Source: Listeria booriae
Lineage (GTDB): Bacteria; Bacillota; Bacilli; Lactobacillales; Listeriaceae
Direction of reading: 5' to 3'
Assembly: GCF_000766865.1 (NCBI RefSeq)
Contig: NZ_JNFA01000019.1
Span: 186,001 to 250,000, forward strand
DNA length: 64,000 nt
Both the position numbers and the translations under genes were made by a program. The notes beneath the pieces are model-generated. The model was not told the origin of the DNA. It saw only the letters and a list, made by a program, of their open reading frames with translations, and did not search any database. Positions 9,075 through 17,630 of the stretch are shown here, in pieces. Every line of letters starts with the position of its first letter. The stretch's first letter is position 1.

Positions 9075-9492
9075 CCAAGGCTTTACTTTATTAGAATCCT
9101 TATTTTCACTGCTCATTGTCATCATCATCGCATCATTCATCCCACTCATTTTTCAATCTTATCAATCCATCCTAAAAGCATCAGACATTGATAAAAACTA
9201 CGAATGGCAAGTGTTCATAAATCAAATAAGCAAAGAATTAAACACATCCAAACAACTCGCCGTCTCAGAAAACAGCATCACATTTATTTCATCGGATAAA
9301 GTAATTACCTACGAAAAATATCAAAATATGCTGCGGCGCTCCGTAGACAATAAGGGACACGAACCACTTCTAACAAATATTAAACAAAGTATCTGGAAAA
9401 AACTAAATGATCAACAACTCTTATACACCGTCATATTTGAGGATGACCAGGAATTGACTGCACGTTTCCAAATCAATCAAGAAAGGAGCTAA
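9031..9492 (+). CDS. comGF: Minor pseudopilin ComGF
   Basis: The N-terminus contains NNQG|FTLLESL, a prepilin cleavage site with glutamate at +5, followed by a hydrophobic helix and a soluble domain of about 110 residues. The GTG at 9031 has AAGGAGG about 12 bases upstream; an ATG at 9040 is the alternative and leaves a leader of more usual length. The gene overlaps comGE by 44 bp. The C-terminal part is poorly conserved in the family, so the call rests on the signal and operon position. Confidence 0.85.
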   Translation: MLLMQKKTCATHSNNQGFTLLESLFSLLIVIIIASFIPLIFQSYQSILKASDIDKNYEWQVFINQISKELNTSKQLAVSENSITFISSDKVITYEKYQNMLRRSVDNKGHEPLLTNIKQSIWKKLNDQQLLYTVIFEDDQELTARFQINQERS

Positions 9493-9496
9493 CCTA

Positions 9497-9859
9497 TTGA
9501 AACAAAATGGATTTACCTATGTTTTATGCTTATACATCACCGCACTGGGAATTACAACTATGCTTGGCGCCACAAGCATCTTCCAAACAAAAATCCAAAT
9601 GGAAAAACAGCTACAAAATCATTATCTTGCCTCCACTATTTTAAATCTATCTATTCCAAATAATATTCCTAAGATACAAATTTCTCAAAAATCATTTACA
9701 GAGAGGCACAATAACGCAATTTTATGGTATAATTGGGCAGAAAGTTCAGAAGATAGTATCACCTATGCTATAACAATCCAGTTAGACAATGGCTACACAT
9801 CAAAACAAACTATCTGCTGGAATATAAAAACCAGAGAACTATTTATTGATACTAAATGA
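9497..9859 (+). CDS. comGG: Minor pseudopilin ComGG
   Basis: The 120-residue protein starts MKQNG|FTYVLCL and has one hydrophobic helix. The glutamate at +5 is absent, as is common for ComGG, which is thought to behave as the tip-type minor pseudopilin. The TTG at 9497 has GAAAGGAG eight bases upstream. It is the last gene of comGA-GG; all seven frames are open, so the machinery appears complete here. Confidence 0.85.
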   Translation: MKQNGFTYVLCLYITALGITTMLGATSIFQTKIQMEKQLQNHYLASTILNLSIPNNIPKIQISQKSFTERHNNAILWYNWAESSEDSITYAITIQLDNGYTSKQTICWNIKTRELFIDTK

Positions 9860-9882
9860 ACATAAAAAATTAGGAGGTTTGT

Positions 9883-10398
9883 ATGGATCAAATCGTTTTA
9901 ACTGGCTTTATGGGGGCTGGAAAATCAACTGTTGGTAAAATACTGGCAGATAGTTTAGCCCTCCCTTTTATAGACATCGATAGCGAGATACAGAGAGAAC
10001 AAGGAATGCTTATTACAGATATCTTTGCTCAATTAGGTGAATCCAAGTTTCGTGAACTTGAACATCAAACGCTACTACAAGCATTACAAAAAAATGCTGT
10101 AATAGCAACTGGTGGCGGTATTATTTTATCTGAGACTAATCAATCAGCACTCAAAAATGCGAATCACGTTATATACCTGAAAACAAATCCCCAGACATTC
10201 TTAACAAGGCTTTCAGGCGATACATCACGTCCTCTTATTCAAGAAAAGAGCCCACAAGAAATTCAAGCTATATTCGATTCTCGTACGCATTTATACGAAA
10301 ACACAGCACACCTGATTGTTGAAACAGATAATTTAACACCCGATCAAATCGTCGACAAAATTAAAAATCATTTTCAGTTAGGAAAGGAGCAATCATGA
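9883..10398 (+). CDS. aroK: Shikimate kinase
   Basis: The 171-residue enzyme phosphorylates shikimate to shikimate 3-phosphate in the chorismate pathway. Walker A GFMGAGKST is at residues 8-16, the shikimate-binding DxD region (FIDIDSEI) near 30-37, the GGG motif ATGGGIIL near 75-82 and the lid arginine in GDTSRPL near 107-113. TAGGAGG precedes the ATG. It starts 24 bp after comGG and its stop overlaps the start of the ABC ATPase gene as ATGA, so it may be read from the comG promoter as well as its own. Confidence 0.95.
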   Translation: MDQIVLTGFMGAGKSTVGKILADSLALPFIDIDSEIQREQGMLITDIFAQLGESKFRELEHQTLLQALQKNAVIATGGGIILSETNQSALKNANHVIYLKTNPQTFLTRLSGDTSRPLIQEKSPQEIQAIFDSRTHLYENTAHLIVETDNLTPDQIVDKIKNHFQLGKEQS

Positions 10399-11333
10399 CA
10401 CAACCAGTACTAGAAATCAGCCATTTAGTAAAACAAATAGGCGCTAAGACCATTATTAATGATATTTCATTCTCTGTTGAACCTGGAGAAATTTTCGGAC
10501 TCTTAGGACCAAACGGAGCCGGAAAAACAACCATTATCCGCAGCATTGTCAAATTAATCAACAAAACAAGTGGTGACATCAAAATTCTCGGTCAAGACAT
10601 CGATACAAACCATATAGAAGCAATAAAAAACGTCGGCGCCATTGTTGAAAATCCTGAATTTTACCCGTATATGACAGGCTTACAAAATCTAAAAACCTTT
10701 GCCTCCATGTCTCGTAAGAAAATAACTGATGAACGCATAAAAGAAATCGTGCAACTTGTTCATTTAGAAAAAGCCATCAACAACAAGGTGAAAACATATT
10801 CGTTAGGTATGCGCCAAAGATTAGGTGTCGCTCAAGCCCTCATTCACGATCCAAAGCTACTTATTTTTGATGAGCCGACAAATGGACTTGATCCTGAGGG
10901 AATGAAAGAGTTCCGGCTACAAATGAAAGATCTTGCTAAACAAGGAGTTAGTGTACTCGTATCGTCTCACTTATTAAATGAAATGGAACTTCTATGTGAC
11001 CGCTTTGCTATTATCGAGCAAGGAAAACTTACTCACATTGCTGATATGAAGCAAGAAGTTGTAGCGAACGAGCCACAACTCAAGACCTTCCATATGCATT
11101 TAGAACCGCTAGATACAGCAAAACAGTTACTTTCCAGTTGGAATATTGATTACATACTAGCCGAAGATGGGACAGCTCACTTCTTCATAGAAAGCGTTCC
11201 TTCTGACATTCCACAATTAGTGAAAAATCTCGCTTTAGCCGATATTTCCATCTTCACAGTGGAACCACAAACAAAATCATTGGAAGAACGATTCCTAGAA
11301 ATAACGAAACATAATGGAGGTAGTATGCAATGA
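10395..11333 (+). CDS. ABC transporter ATP-binding protein (BcrA-like)
   Basis: The 312-residue protein contains Walker A GPNGAGKTT near 37-45, signature YSLGMRQRLGVAQ near 134-146, Walker B LLIFDEPTNGLDPEG near 156-170 and an H-loop histidine in VSSHLLNEM. The C-terminal 80 residues resemble those of bacitracin and lantibiotic resistance exporters (BcrA, CcmA_3 type). With the next gene it forms a two-component transporter. Substrate is unknown. Its ATG overlaps the aroK stop by four bases. Confidence 0.92.
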   Translation: MTQPVLEISHLVKQIGAKTIINDISFSVEPGEIFGLLGPNGAGKTTIIRSIVKLINKTSGDIKILGQDIDTNHIEAIKNVGAIVENPEFYPYMTGLQNLKTFASMSRKKITDERIKEIVQLVHLEKAINNKVKTYSLGMRQRLGVAQALIHDPKLLIFDEPTNGLDPEGMKEFRLQMKDLAKQGVSVLVSSHLLNEMELLCDRFAIIEQGKLTHIADMKQEVVANEPQLKTFHMHLEPLDTAKQLLSSWNIDYILAEDGTAHFFIESVPSDIPQLVKNLALADISIFTVEPQTKSLEERFLEITKHNGGSMQ

Positions 11334-12157
11334 TGACACTAATCGCAAATGAAACAAGAAAAATATCACTTCGCTTCAGTACTTGGCTATATCCAATAAT
11401 CATTATGGTGGTTATATTAGCTCTAGCAGCAATCTTTAGATCCGTTTCGCCCGACATTGATAACATTCAATTTATGCTGTCTATTAATGGCATTAGTATG
11501 TTTTTAGTCGCACTATTCTCTATCGTTATTGCTAGTTCTGTCGTTGCTTCAGAATTCAGTTTTGGGACAATCAAATTATTATTGATTCGACCATATAAAA
11601 GATGGGAAATCCTCTTATCTAAATACATTGTTGTCATGCTTTATGCTGTCGCACTTGCTCTCTTCACACTATTAATAACCTATCTAATTAGCGGCGTGCT
11701 TACCTCTTTTGGAAGCTTGACACAAGATGTAAGTGACATAATCCCAACATATTCAGAGAATGGAGATATCTTAAATACTGGTCTAACAGCAATTAATGCG
11801 CTAAGCACACAACTTGGATTCTTTCTAGTTGAATTGATTTTCTCCATGTCCATTGCATTCATGGTATCTTCCCTTCTAAGAAGTCAAGCGCTAGCAGTTG
11901 GAATTGGTCTGTTCTTACTGTTTATCAATAGCATCGCTGGCGGTATCACTTTAATGTTAGCAGAGAAATTTGAATGGTTTAAATACATCTTTGTGACCCC
12001 ATTATATTATATTAATATGAATTCAAATGCGATGGGTAGCATGGAGATTAATAGTGGTCTATCGACAGGTTTAGCTATTGGCATTCTTGCAGTATACTAT
12101 GTCGTATTTATGGCTCTATCTTTTATTTTCTTCCAAAAAAGAGACGTTTCTGTTTAA
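11330..12157 (+). CDS. ABC-2 type transporter permease
   Basis: The 275-residue protein has six hydrophobic segments, at roughly 18-38, 47-72, 100-125, 155-182, 186-210 and 242-268. The pattern, with SEFSFGTIKLLLIRPYKR between segments 2 and 3, is that of the bacitracin-type ABC-2 permeases. It overlaps the ATPase gene by four bases and has GGAGG nine bases upstream. The pair probably exports a lipid-like compound or peptide, but no resistance phenotype can be read from sequence. A bidirectional terminator follows. Confidence 0.88.
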   Translation: MMTLIANETRKISLRFSTWLYPIIIMVVILALAAIFRSVSPDIDNIQFMLSINGISMFLVALFSIVIASSVVASEFSFGTIKLLLIRPYKRWEILLSKYIVVMLYAVALALFTLLITYLISGVLTSFGSLTQDVSDIIPTYSENGDILNTGLTAINALSTQLGFFLVELIFSMSIAFMVSSLLRSQALAVGIGLFLLFINSIAGGITLMLAEKFEWFKYIFVTPLYYINMNSNAMGSMEINSGLSTGLAIGILAVYYVVFMALSFIFFQKRDVSV

Positions 12158-12172
12158 ATTCAATGCACGAAA

Positions 12173-12210
12173 AAAACATGCCAGGTTAAAACGCTTGGCA
12201 TGTTTTAATA
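12173..12210. terminator. Bidirectional terminator, ABC permease / lipoprotein
   Basis: AAAACATGCCA (12173-12183) pairs perfectly with TGGCATGTTTT (12196-12206), with a 12-nt loop. T-rich tails are present on both strands, so it serves the converging transcripts. The stop codon of the minus-strand lipoprotein gene lies inside the 3' arm. Confidence 0.85.
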
Positions 12211-13302
12211 CATTTTATCTTGATGTTGTATTAGATAAGTTATGTTTTCGGTTTTTAAATCAATAATTTGGTCAAATAAATAGCCGTACAGACAATATCT
12301 CCCGTTCGGAGAAGTTAGAATTGGTTCGTTGTTAACCAGCTCCAATACCGTCGTCTTCTTTTTCGCTTTAGGATCGACACTAACTAGCTTGAATTCCCCG
12401 CCATAATCTTTTAGTTTTTTACTTTCATATGGCTCAAATGTGAGGAAGCTTTGCTGTTCGACATTTAAATCATAGAAAGGAAAGAAAGTACCGAGTTCGT
12501 CATACACTCGAGGTGCATCATAACTATAGTAAGACTGAAACCCTATTGTTCTAAAATTATAAGTCATCTCTTTCTCCGTATCACTGGGCTCCATTGTTAA
12601 CAATGTGTTTGCCGATACCACAAACTGATAAATATCGGCCGCAATCAAGCTCTTCATTTGCTTATCGCGCATATCCTCTAAATATAAATCGCCCTTATCA
12701 TCTTTTGGCGAAGTCTTCTGATTAAAAACAAATAGATTATCGCTGTACCACGTTACAAACGGTGCATCTGTATTTAATTTCGTCAAAGCCCCTGATAAAA
12801 TATCCCATTGAAAAACTTGATAATTCCAGTCTGTATCAAATGTTGTTAAGAACATTTTGTCCTGATTGTCTTGGTTCCAACCAAATTCGATATTTTGTGG
12901 CTTTACAGATTTTGTATACATGAGCGCGCCAGACATGGAAATCACTTCTAAAGAAGCTTCGTTTTTATTTGCTGCTGAATAAAGTAAAAAGCGATCACGA
13001 TTCGGACTAATGAGGACTTCTGAGATTACATTTTTTGTTTCATAAATTGGTTTTCTTTTGTTTGTAAAGACATTTAGGCTTTCGAATGTCATTTTCTTAT
13101 TTCCTTTTAGTTGCACTAATACGTGATTGTCATCGATCCAGCCGACTACTCGTTGAAATTCTTTTGATTTAATGTTCGATGTTTTGATTGTGTCAGGTGT
13201 GCTTGTCTGCTTTTTGGTCGGTGCCTTCTCACTTTCGCAGCCATAGGAAAGAAATAAAAGACCCAGGATAGTAATTAGAAAAAATATGCGTTTTTTATTC
13301 AT
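12205..13302 (-). CDS. Predicted lipoprotein with beta-propeller-like repeats (YqgU-like)
   Basis: The protein (365 residues) begins with a basic, hydrophobic signal ending in the lipobox LSYGC, so it should be lipidated at Cys22 and anchored outside the membrane. The mature part has repeated short beta-rich units such as VVGWIDDNHVLV, RDRFLLYSA and YSDNLFVFN, suggesting a WD40/TolB-like propeller. B. subtilis YqgU is a lipoprotein in the comparable glcK-comG neighbourhood; I judge orthology likely but not proven. Ribosome site GGGGGGAG precedes the ATG. Function unknown. Confidence 0.75.
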   Translation of the reverse strand: MNKKRIFFLITILGLLFLSYGCESEKAPTKKQTSTPDTIKTSNIKSKEFQRVVGWIDDNHVLVQLKGNKKMTFESLNVFTNKRKPIYETKNVISEVLISPNRDRFLLYSAANKNEASLEVISMSGALMYTKSVKPQNIEFGWNQDNQDKMFLTTFDTDWNYQVFQWDILSGALTKLNTDAPFVTWYSDNLFVFNQKTSPKDDKGDLYLEDMRDKQMKSLIAADIYQFVVSANTLLTMEPSDTEKEMTYNFRTIGFQSYYSYDAPRVYDELGTFFPFYDLNVEQQSFLTFEPYESKKLKDYGGEFKLVSVDPKAKKKTTVLELVNNEPILTSPNGRYCLYGYLFDQIIDLKTENITYLIQHQDKMY

Positions 13303-13379
13303 CTCTCTCCCCCCAATTGCTTGTGTGTTAATTACATTTTACCCTGACATTCAGACACTAAAACAAATTTCCAACAAAA

Positions 13380-13430
13380 TTAAAAACAAGCGATATTATT
13401 AGCATTGAAATAGGTACTAATAATATCGCC
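13380..13430 (-). terminator. Terminator after glcK
   Basis: A 13-bp stem, GCGATATTATTAG (13390-13402) with CTAATAATATCGC (13417-13429), is followed on the minus strand by TTGTTTTTAATTTT. It closes the yqgN-yqgP-yqgQ-glcK transcript. Confidence 0.85.
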
Positions 13431-13442
13431 AATCAATAGCTT

Positions 13443-14402
13443 TTATTCAGCTGGAAGCGCTAACCACGCTGCACCTAAAACGCCTGCATCGTTTCCTAAA
13501 GTTGCAATCGAAATCGATGTAGATTCTCGTACTGCTGGGAAAACCATGCCTTCGAAATAGGTTTGAATTGGTTTTAGCAATGCGTCACCTGCTGCGGAAA
13601 CGCCACCACCAATAATAATTTTTTCTGGATTTAGCATGTTACCGATATGGCTACACGCAAGACCAAGATAGAAGCAAATATGATCGACTACTTCTTTCGC
13701 TAGTTCATCGCCCTCTGCTGCCAGTTCGAAAATCAATTTCGATGTTACTTCTTCGGATGTTGCTTTTAACTTGGAGTCTTTCTCGTATGTTTTGGCTAAA
13801 TCTTTTGCTACGCGGACGATACCTGTAGCGGATGCAATGGTTTCTAGGCAACCTTTTTTGCCGCAAGTACAGTCATACGCATGTTCACTTGTGTCTACGG
13901 TGATATGACCAATCTCGCCTGCTGCTCCTTTTGCTCCATGAAGAATTTTGCCTTCAGCGAAAATACCGCCGCCAACGCCTGTTCCTAGGGTTACAAAGAA
14001 TACGTTAGCAGAGCCTTCACCAGCGCCTTGCCATCTTTCGCCTACCGCTGCGATATTAGCGTCATTATCTAAGTAAACATCTAAACCTGTAATTGCTTTT
14101 AAGTCTGTTGCTACATTTTGTGTTTTTGCCCAGTTAAGATTGTAGGCACCTTTGACGGTTCCTTTTTCATAATCAATGGTTCCTGGGGTACCCATTCCGA
14201 TACCGTAAAAGCCGCTATTATCTAATTGTAAATCGGTTAATTTTTGATTAATGCTGTCGCCGATATTGCGAACGATATGAGAGCCTTCGTCTGCGATGTC
14301 TGTTGCGACAGACCATTTTTCTTCGATTTTGCCATCTGTTGTTAAAATCGCGATTTTTGCAGTAGTTCCACCTAGGTCAACACCAATTAATTTCTTTTCC
14401 AT
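13443..14402 (-). CDS. glcK: ROK-family glucokinase
   Basis: This ATP-dependent glucokinase phosphorylates free glucose to glucose 6-phosphate. The phosphate-binding loop GVDLGGTTAK is near residues 6-15, the ROK zinc signature CTCGKKGCLE near 177-186 and the sugar-binding GHI motif just before it. Two starts are possible. The ATG at 14402 is preferred (AGGAG ten bases upstream); a GTG at 14408 would add two residues but has only four bases of spacing. It lies in an operon with yqgQ and the rhomboid gene, the same order as in B. subtilis. Confidence 0.95.
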   Translation of the reverse strand: MEKKLIGVDLGGTTAKIAILTTDGKIEEKWSVATDIADEGSHIVRNIGDSINQKLTDLQLDNSGFYGIGMGTPGTIDYEKGTVKGAYNLNWAKTQNVATDLKAITGLDVYLDNDANIAAVGERWQGAGEGSANVFFVTLGTGVGGGIFAEGKILHGAKGAAGEIGHITVDTSEHAYDCTCGKKGCLETIASATGIVRVAKDLAKTYEKDSKLKATSEEVTSKLIFELAAEGDELAKEVVDHICFYLGLACSHIGNMLNPEKIIIGGGVSAAGDALLKPIQTYFEGMVFPAVRESTSISIATLGNDAGVLGAAWLALPAE

Positions 14403-14420
14403 GTTCACATGTCTCCTAAT

Positions 14421-14627
14421 CTACACTCTATTTTTTGCTTTCTCTTTATCCAGCTCTACTTTTAAAATCGATCGCGCGCGAGCATATACTTCTCGATCAA
14501 GCAATTTATGTTTAAACAGTTCAGTAAGCTCGTATTCCATCATTTCAATGTCCCACTCCCTTTTCCCTAAGTAGACAAAGATGCCATATTTCTTAAGCAA
14601 TTGAGCCACATCATAAACTGTTTTCAT
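14421..14627 (-). CDS. yqgQ: YqgQ family small protein (DUF910)
   Basis: A 68-residue soluble helical protein with the family-typical opening MKTVYDVAQLLKKYGIFVYLG and a conserved DIEMMEYELTELFK helix. A crystal structure exists for the B. subtilis member and suggested nucleic-acid binding, but no function is established. It sits 12 bp after the rhomboid gene and 18 bp before glcK, an arrangement conserved in Bacillales. Confidence 0.9.
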   Translation of the reverse strand: MKTVYDVAQLLKKYGIFVYLGKREWDIEMMEYELTELFKHKLLDREVYARARSILKVELDKEKAKNRV

Positions 14628-14639
14628 AACGATACCTTC

Positions 14640-16187
14640 TTATCTCATTTGGATTTTGCTTTCTAAATACTGCTTATACTGCATATATGTTTCAGATTTC
14701 TCCTGCTCTACAGCGATGCTTGCTTCTTTTAACGCTTGTTTCAAATCGCCTTGCATCTCGTAATTCCTAGCTAATAAGAAATGGGCATGGGGGTTAAAAG
14801 GCTGCAAGCGGATAGCTTCATTTGCGTAAATGGCGGCTTGTTTCTCGTTGTCTTTGATTGTTGCAATCACTGCCAAATTAGTAAACGTGACGTCATCAGC
14901 GCTGTTCGAAGATTTTAGTTGATTTAATATGGTTTGCGCGGTATCGTAATCTTCATTTTGGATGAATGCTCCTGCAACGCCATTCGCGTTTTGCGGGTCA
15001 TATGGTTGCTGGCCTTTACTAAAACCAAACCATAGGAAAAATGCGGTTAGGGCAACGACAGAAATTCCGTAAAGGACGCGGCGCCAATGGAAATATTGGT
15101 TAGGCATGGATAAAGCGCCTGCAATCAAGAATCCGCCAACTAAACCGCCGATGTGACCAGCTAAATCGATTCCTTGCGAAAATAAATCGACGACTAAATT
15201 CACAACGACTAATCCAGCAATGCTGATTCCTAGTGAGCGCGCATAAATATGCGGTTTTAATACCACTAAATAGAGCAATGCACCAAAAATACCAAAAATC
15301 GCTGTACTAGCACCGGCCGACACGTTTACATTAAATACGAAGCTTGCAACGACACCGGTAATACCGGATATAAAATAAATTAATGCGTAACGCCATTTTC
15401 CGTATAGTTTCTCAGCCATTGGTCCAATAATATAAAGGACGACTGAATTCATGAGTAAGTGTAGCAAGCCTATATGGATAAACATCGGTGTAATAAAGCG
15501 CCACCATTCGCCAGCGTAAATGAGCGGGTTAAACTTGGCACCCCAACGAACTAGGTTGTACGTGTTGTTGCTTGTTCCACCAGTGAAAGTCATGATGAGG
15601 AATACAGCAATCTGAATGGCTAGTAAAACGTAAGTCACATAAGGCTTTTCCTTGCGGGCCTGCACTTGTTCTTCGCTAACTTTCGCAGTGATGTAGTTAA
15701 TGACTTGACTGCGTTCTCTCACTACAGCCGCCTCATCAATGTCTTCTGGGACATGAAAAGTGCCTGCTGGAATGTCGAGCGATGCCTCTAAGTCTGGTAA
15801 TTGTGCGTTTGCGGCTTCTTTATCAATCAATATATTATTTAAACTTATCTTTTCGTTATCGGATTGTAGCGGCTTGTCGAACCATTCTGAAATGTCCCCG
15901 ACTGGCGCAAAGGGTGTGATATAAATATTGATAAGTGGGAGTTTCAAACGCCCCATTTGTTTACGTAAGTCTTCGCAAACACGCATGACTTGTTCAATAT
16001 CTCGCTCTACCACATTTGCCCAGCTGAGCTCCTTCATCTGGATTCGAATCACTGGCCGCTTCTTCTGTGCTGGATTGTCTAACCAAAGTTCTTGCTTCTT
16101 TTCGTGAAGATGAATTAAGCGATAGCCTTCTTCCACAAGAAAATAGTTCGTTAATCGCCAAAAGATATACTGTTCTTGGAAGCTCAA
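14640..16187 (-). CDS. Rhomboid intramembrane serine protease with C-terminal TPR (YqgP/GluP type)
   Basis: A soluble N-terminal domain of about 170 residues precedes about seven membrane segments. The rhomboid catalytic pair is visible: the nucleophilic serine in GASTAIFG (near residue 285) and the histidine in LAGHIGGLVGG (near 340). The C-terminal 110 residues contain TPR-like helices (PHAHFLLARNYEMQGDLKQA). B. subtilis YqgP cleaves membrane proteins such as the MgtE magnesium transporter. The TTG at 16187 is chosen because the protein then begins at the conserved FQEQYIFWRLTNYF region with CAGGG upstream; a longer TTG start at 16238 has no ribosome site. Confidence 0.9.
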   Translation of the reverse strand: MSFQEQYIFWRLTNYFLVEEGYRLIHLHEKKQELWLDNPAQKKRPVIRIQMKELSWANVVERDIEQVMRVCEDLRKQMGRLKLPLINIYITPFAPVGDISEWFDKPLQSDNEKISLNNILIDKEAANAQLPDLEASLDIPAGTFHVPEDIDEAAVVRERSQVINYITAKVSEEQVQARKEKPYVTYVLLAIQIAVFLIMTFTGGTSNNTYNLVRWGAKFNPLIYAGEWWRFITPMFIHIGLLHLLMNSVVLYIIGPMAEKLYGKWRYALIYFISGITGVVASFVFNVNVSAGASTAIFGIFGALLYLVVLKPHIYARSLGISIAGLVVVNLVVDLFSQGIDLAGHIGGLVGGFLIAGALSMPNQYFHWRRVLYGISVVALTAFFLWFGFSKGQQPYDPQNANGVAGAFIQNEDYDTAQTILNQLKSSNSADDVTFTNLAVIATIKDNEKQAAIYANEAIRLQPFNPHAHFLLARNYEMQGDLKQALKEASIAVEQEKSETYMQYKQYLESKIQMR

Positions 16188-16280
16188 AAAATTCCCTGCT
16201 TTCTTTAAAATCCTATTTATAAGTAATACTATACGCAAAAAGGCCAGTCTTGTAAATCAATCTCTGCCATTTTTCTGCTA

Positions 16281-16835
16281 TTATTTTTGATTCGCCTCAA
16301 TTATGAGTTTTTGAACAGGTAAGTCGTGGTTTTCTGGCGTAAAATTAGTAGATATTTGATCGGTATAGCAAAGCGAAATCGTATTGCCTTCATAACCTGC
16401 TAAATAACGGTCATAGAAGCCACCGCCAAAGCCGATTCGATACCCGTCTGGACGGAAAACAACGCCAGGAACGATGAGCAAATCTATTTTTTCTTCGGAA
16501 ATGATTGGCGCATCTTTTGTTGGTTCGTATAGGCCTAGCGCTTTTTGCATGAGTGGATCGTTTGCTTCGTAGTGACGAAATTGCATTGTCTTTGTTTTGT
16601 TATTTGTTTCGGGAATGGCTACTTTTTTACCTTCTAGCCAAGCACGCCGAATGATTTCTTTTGTTGCAACTTCCGGGAAACGGGCAATGGTGATGCCGAT
16701 AATTGTCGCTTGATGCCATGCTTCTTCATTATAAAGCTGTTTGGCAAGACTTGCAGATCTGTTTTCATATGTAGTTTCGTCCATTTCGTTTAGACTTGCC
16801 AATGTTTCGTGGCGTAAAATTGCTTTTTCTTCCAT
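16281..16835 (-). CDS. 5-formyltetrahydrofolate cyclo-ligase
   Basis: The enzyme converts 5-formyl-THF to 5,10-methenyl-THF using ATP, salvaging folate. The 184-residue protein shows the conserved nucleotide/substrate motif GFGGGFYDRYL near 140-150 and IDLLIVPGVVFRPDGYRIG before it. AAAGGGGG lies eight bases before the ATG. It heads the minus-strand run 5-FCL, yqgP, yqgQ, glcK, equal to B. subtilis yqgN-yqgP-yqgQ-glcK. Confidence 0.95.
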   Translation of the reverse strand: MEEKAILRHETLASLNEMDETTYENRSASLAKQLYNEEAWHQATIIGITIARFPEVATKEIIRRAWLEGKKVAIPETNNKTKTMQFRHYEANDPLMQKALGLYEPTKDAPIISEEKIDLLIVPGVVFRPDGYRIGFGGGFYDRYLAGYEGNTISLCYTDQISTNFTPENHDLPVQKLIIEANQK

Positions 16836-16864
16836 TTTGAAAGCCCCCTTTACTCATAAAAAGC

Positions 16865-16896
16865 TAAAAAAAAGCAACAGGCGAAAATCCTGCTGC
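16865..16896 (-). terminator. Terminator after rpmG
   Basis: On the minus strand GCAGCAGG (16896-16889) pairs with CCTGTTGC (16881-16874), followed by eight T residues. Confidence 0.85.
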
Positions 16897-17046
16897 TTAC
16901 TTAGTTTCGCGGTGCAAAGTCACACGGCGCAATCTTGGACAATATTTTTTTAATTCAATACGTTCCGGGTTTTCACGTTTGTTTTTAGTTGTAATGTAGT
17001 TGCGATCGCCGCACTCTGTACATTCTAAAGTAATATTAACACGCAT
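16897..17046 (-). CDS. rpmG: 50S ribosomal protein L33
   Basis: This 49-residue ribosomal protein reads [20 protein letters not shown] at its start and ends TLHRETK. It has the CxxC pair (Cys9, Cys12) and a third cysteine in KKYCPRL near residue 36, but no fourth, so the zinc ribbon is incomplete. Listeria and other Bacillales carry more than one L33 gene. The ATG follows GGAGGG by six bases. It has its own promoter and terminator. Confidence 0.95.
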   Translation of the reverse strand: MRVNITLECTECGDRNYITTKNKRENPERIELKKYCPRLRRVTLHRETK

Positions 17047-17100
17047 TCTATTTCCCTCCAGACTCTTTCAAACGGATTATTTATCTATCAGACCTGTATT

Positions 17101-17129
17101 ATAATATCATTTTTAAAGGCTTTGCGCAA
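17101..17129 (-). promoter_or_regulatory. rpmG promoter
   Basis: TTGCGC (17129-17124) and TATTAT (17106-17101) are 17 bp apart on the minus strand, with TG one base before the -10 (extended -10). The predicted start lies about 45 nt before the ATG. Confidence 0.65.
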
Positions 17130-17198
17130 GGATTCCTGAGCTTTTCTTTTTATTTTCTTTACAATCTGTCTTTTTGACTATGTTTTTGCTCCAAATTG

Positions 17199-17207
17199 TG
17201 CTATAAA
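17199..17207 (+). promoter_or_regulatory. Extended -10 promoter for the gene at 17247
   Basis: TG-C-TATAAA is an extended -10. A TTGACT at 17174 is too far away (22 bp) for a normal -35. Confidence 0.5.
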
Positions 17208-17246
17208 TAGAAGTAGAGTTTAGGGAAAAGAGGTGTTATTCACACA

Positions 17247-17600
17247 ATGACGGTATTAATCATAATTCTCCTTGCCTGTTCTGTTGTCCTATTCTTGCTT
17301 TCATTCATGCAAAAAGGAAATAGCAAACAACTTGAAAGCGAGCTTGAAGAGATTGCATCACAATTAATGCAAGAGAACTTCGAATTAAAAAAACGCGTGT
17401 CTACTCTAGAAAATACAATGAAAATTGATGCTGATACTGTTACACCAGTCCGCACATCAAGTAAGAAACTGCGTGACTTGCGAAAGAAACAAATCATCAA
17501 TTTGTATACTTCTGGCGTCACTATAGAAGAAATTATTGTCCAGTCCGAGCTTTCTGAAGAACAAGTAAATGAAATAATCGCTGAATACGTTGCTCATTAA
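17247..17600 (+). CDS. Membrane-anchored coiled-coil protein with C-terminal helical domain (SwrB-like layout)
   Basis: One N-terminal membrane helix (residues 2-20) is followed by a coiled coil (about 28-58) and a C-terminal segment (about 78-115) resembling a small helix-turn-helix: KKQIINLYTSGVTIEEIIVQ then SELSEEQVNEIIAEY. This layout resembles B. subtilis SwrB, a membrane protein that helps flagellar assembly, but no orthology is claimed: swrB lies elsewhere and the similarity may be only architectural. The ATG has a weak AGAGGTG 12 bases upstream. It is 30 bp before the next gene on the same strand, so the two are probably co-transcribed. Confidence 0.65.
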   Translation: MTVLIIILLACSVVLFLLSFMQKGNSKQLESELEEIASQLMQENFELKKRVSTLENTMKIDADTVTPVRTSSKKLRDLRKKQIINLYTSGVTIEEIIVQSELSEEQVNEIIAEYVAH

Positions 17601-17630
17601 TAAGAGCTATTTAGGGGAGGAACTTACAAA

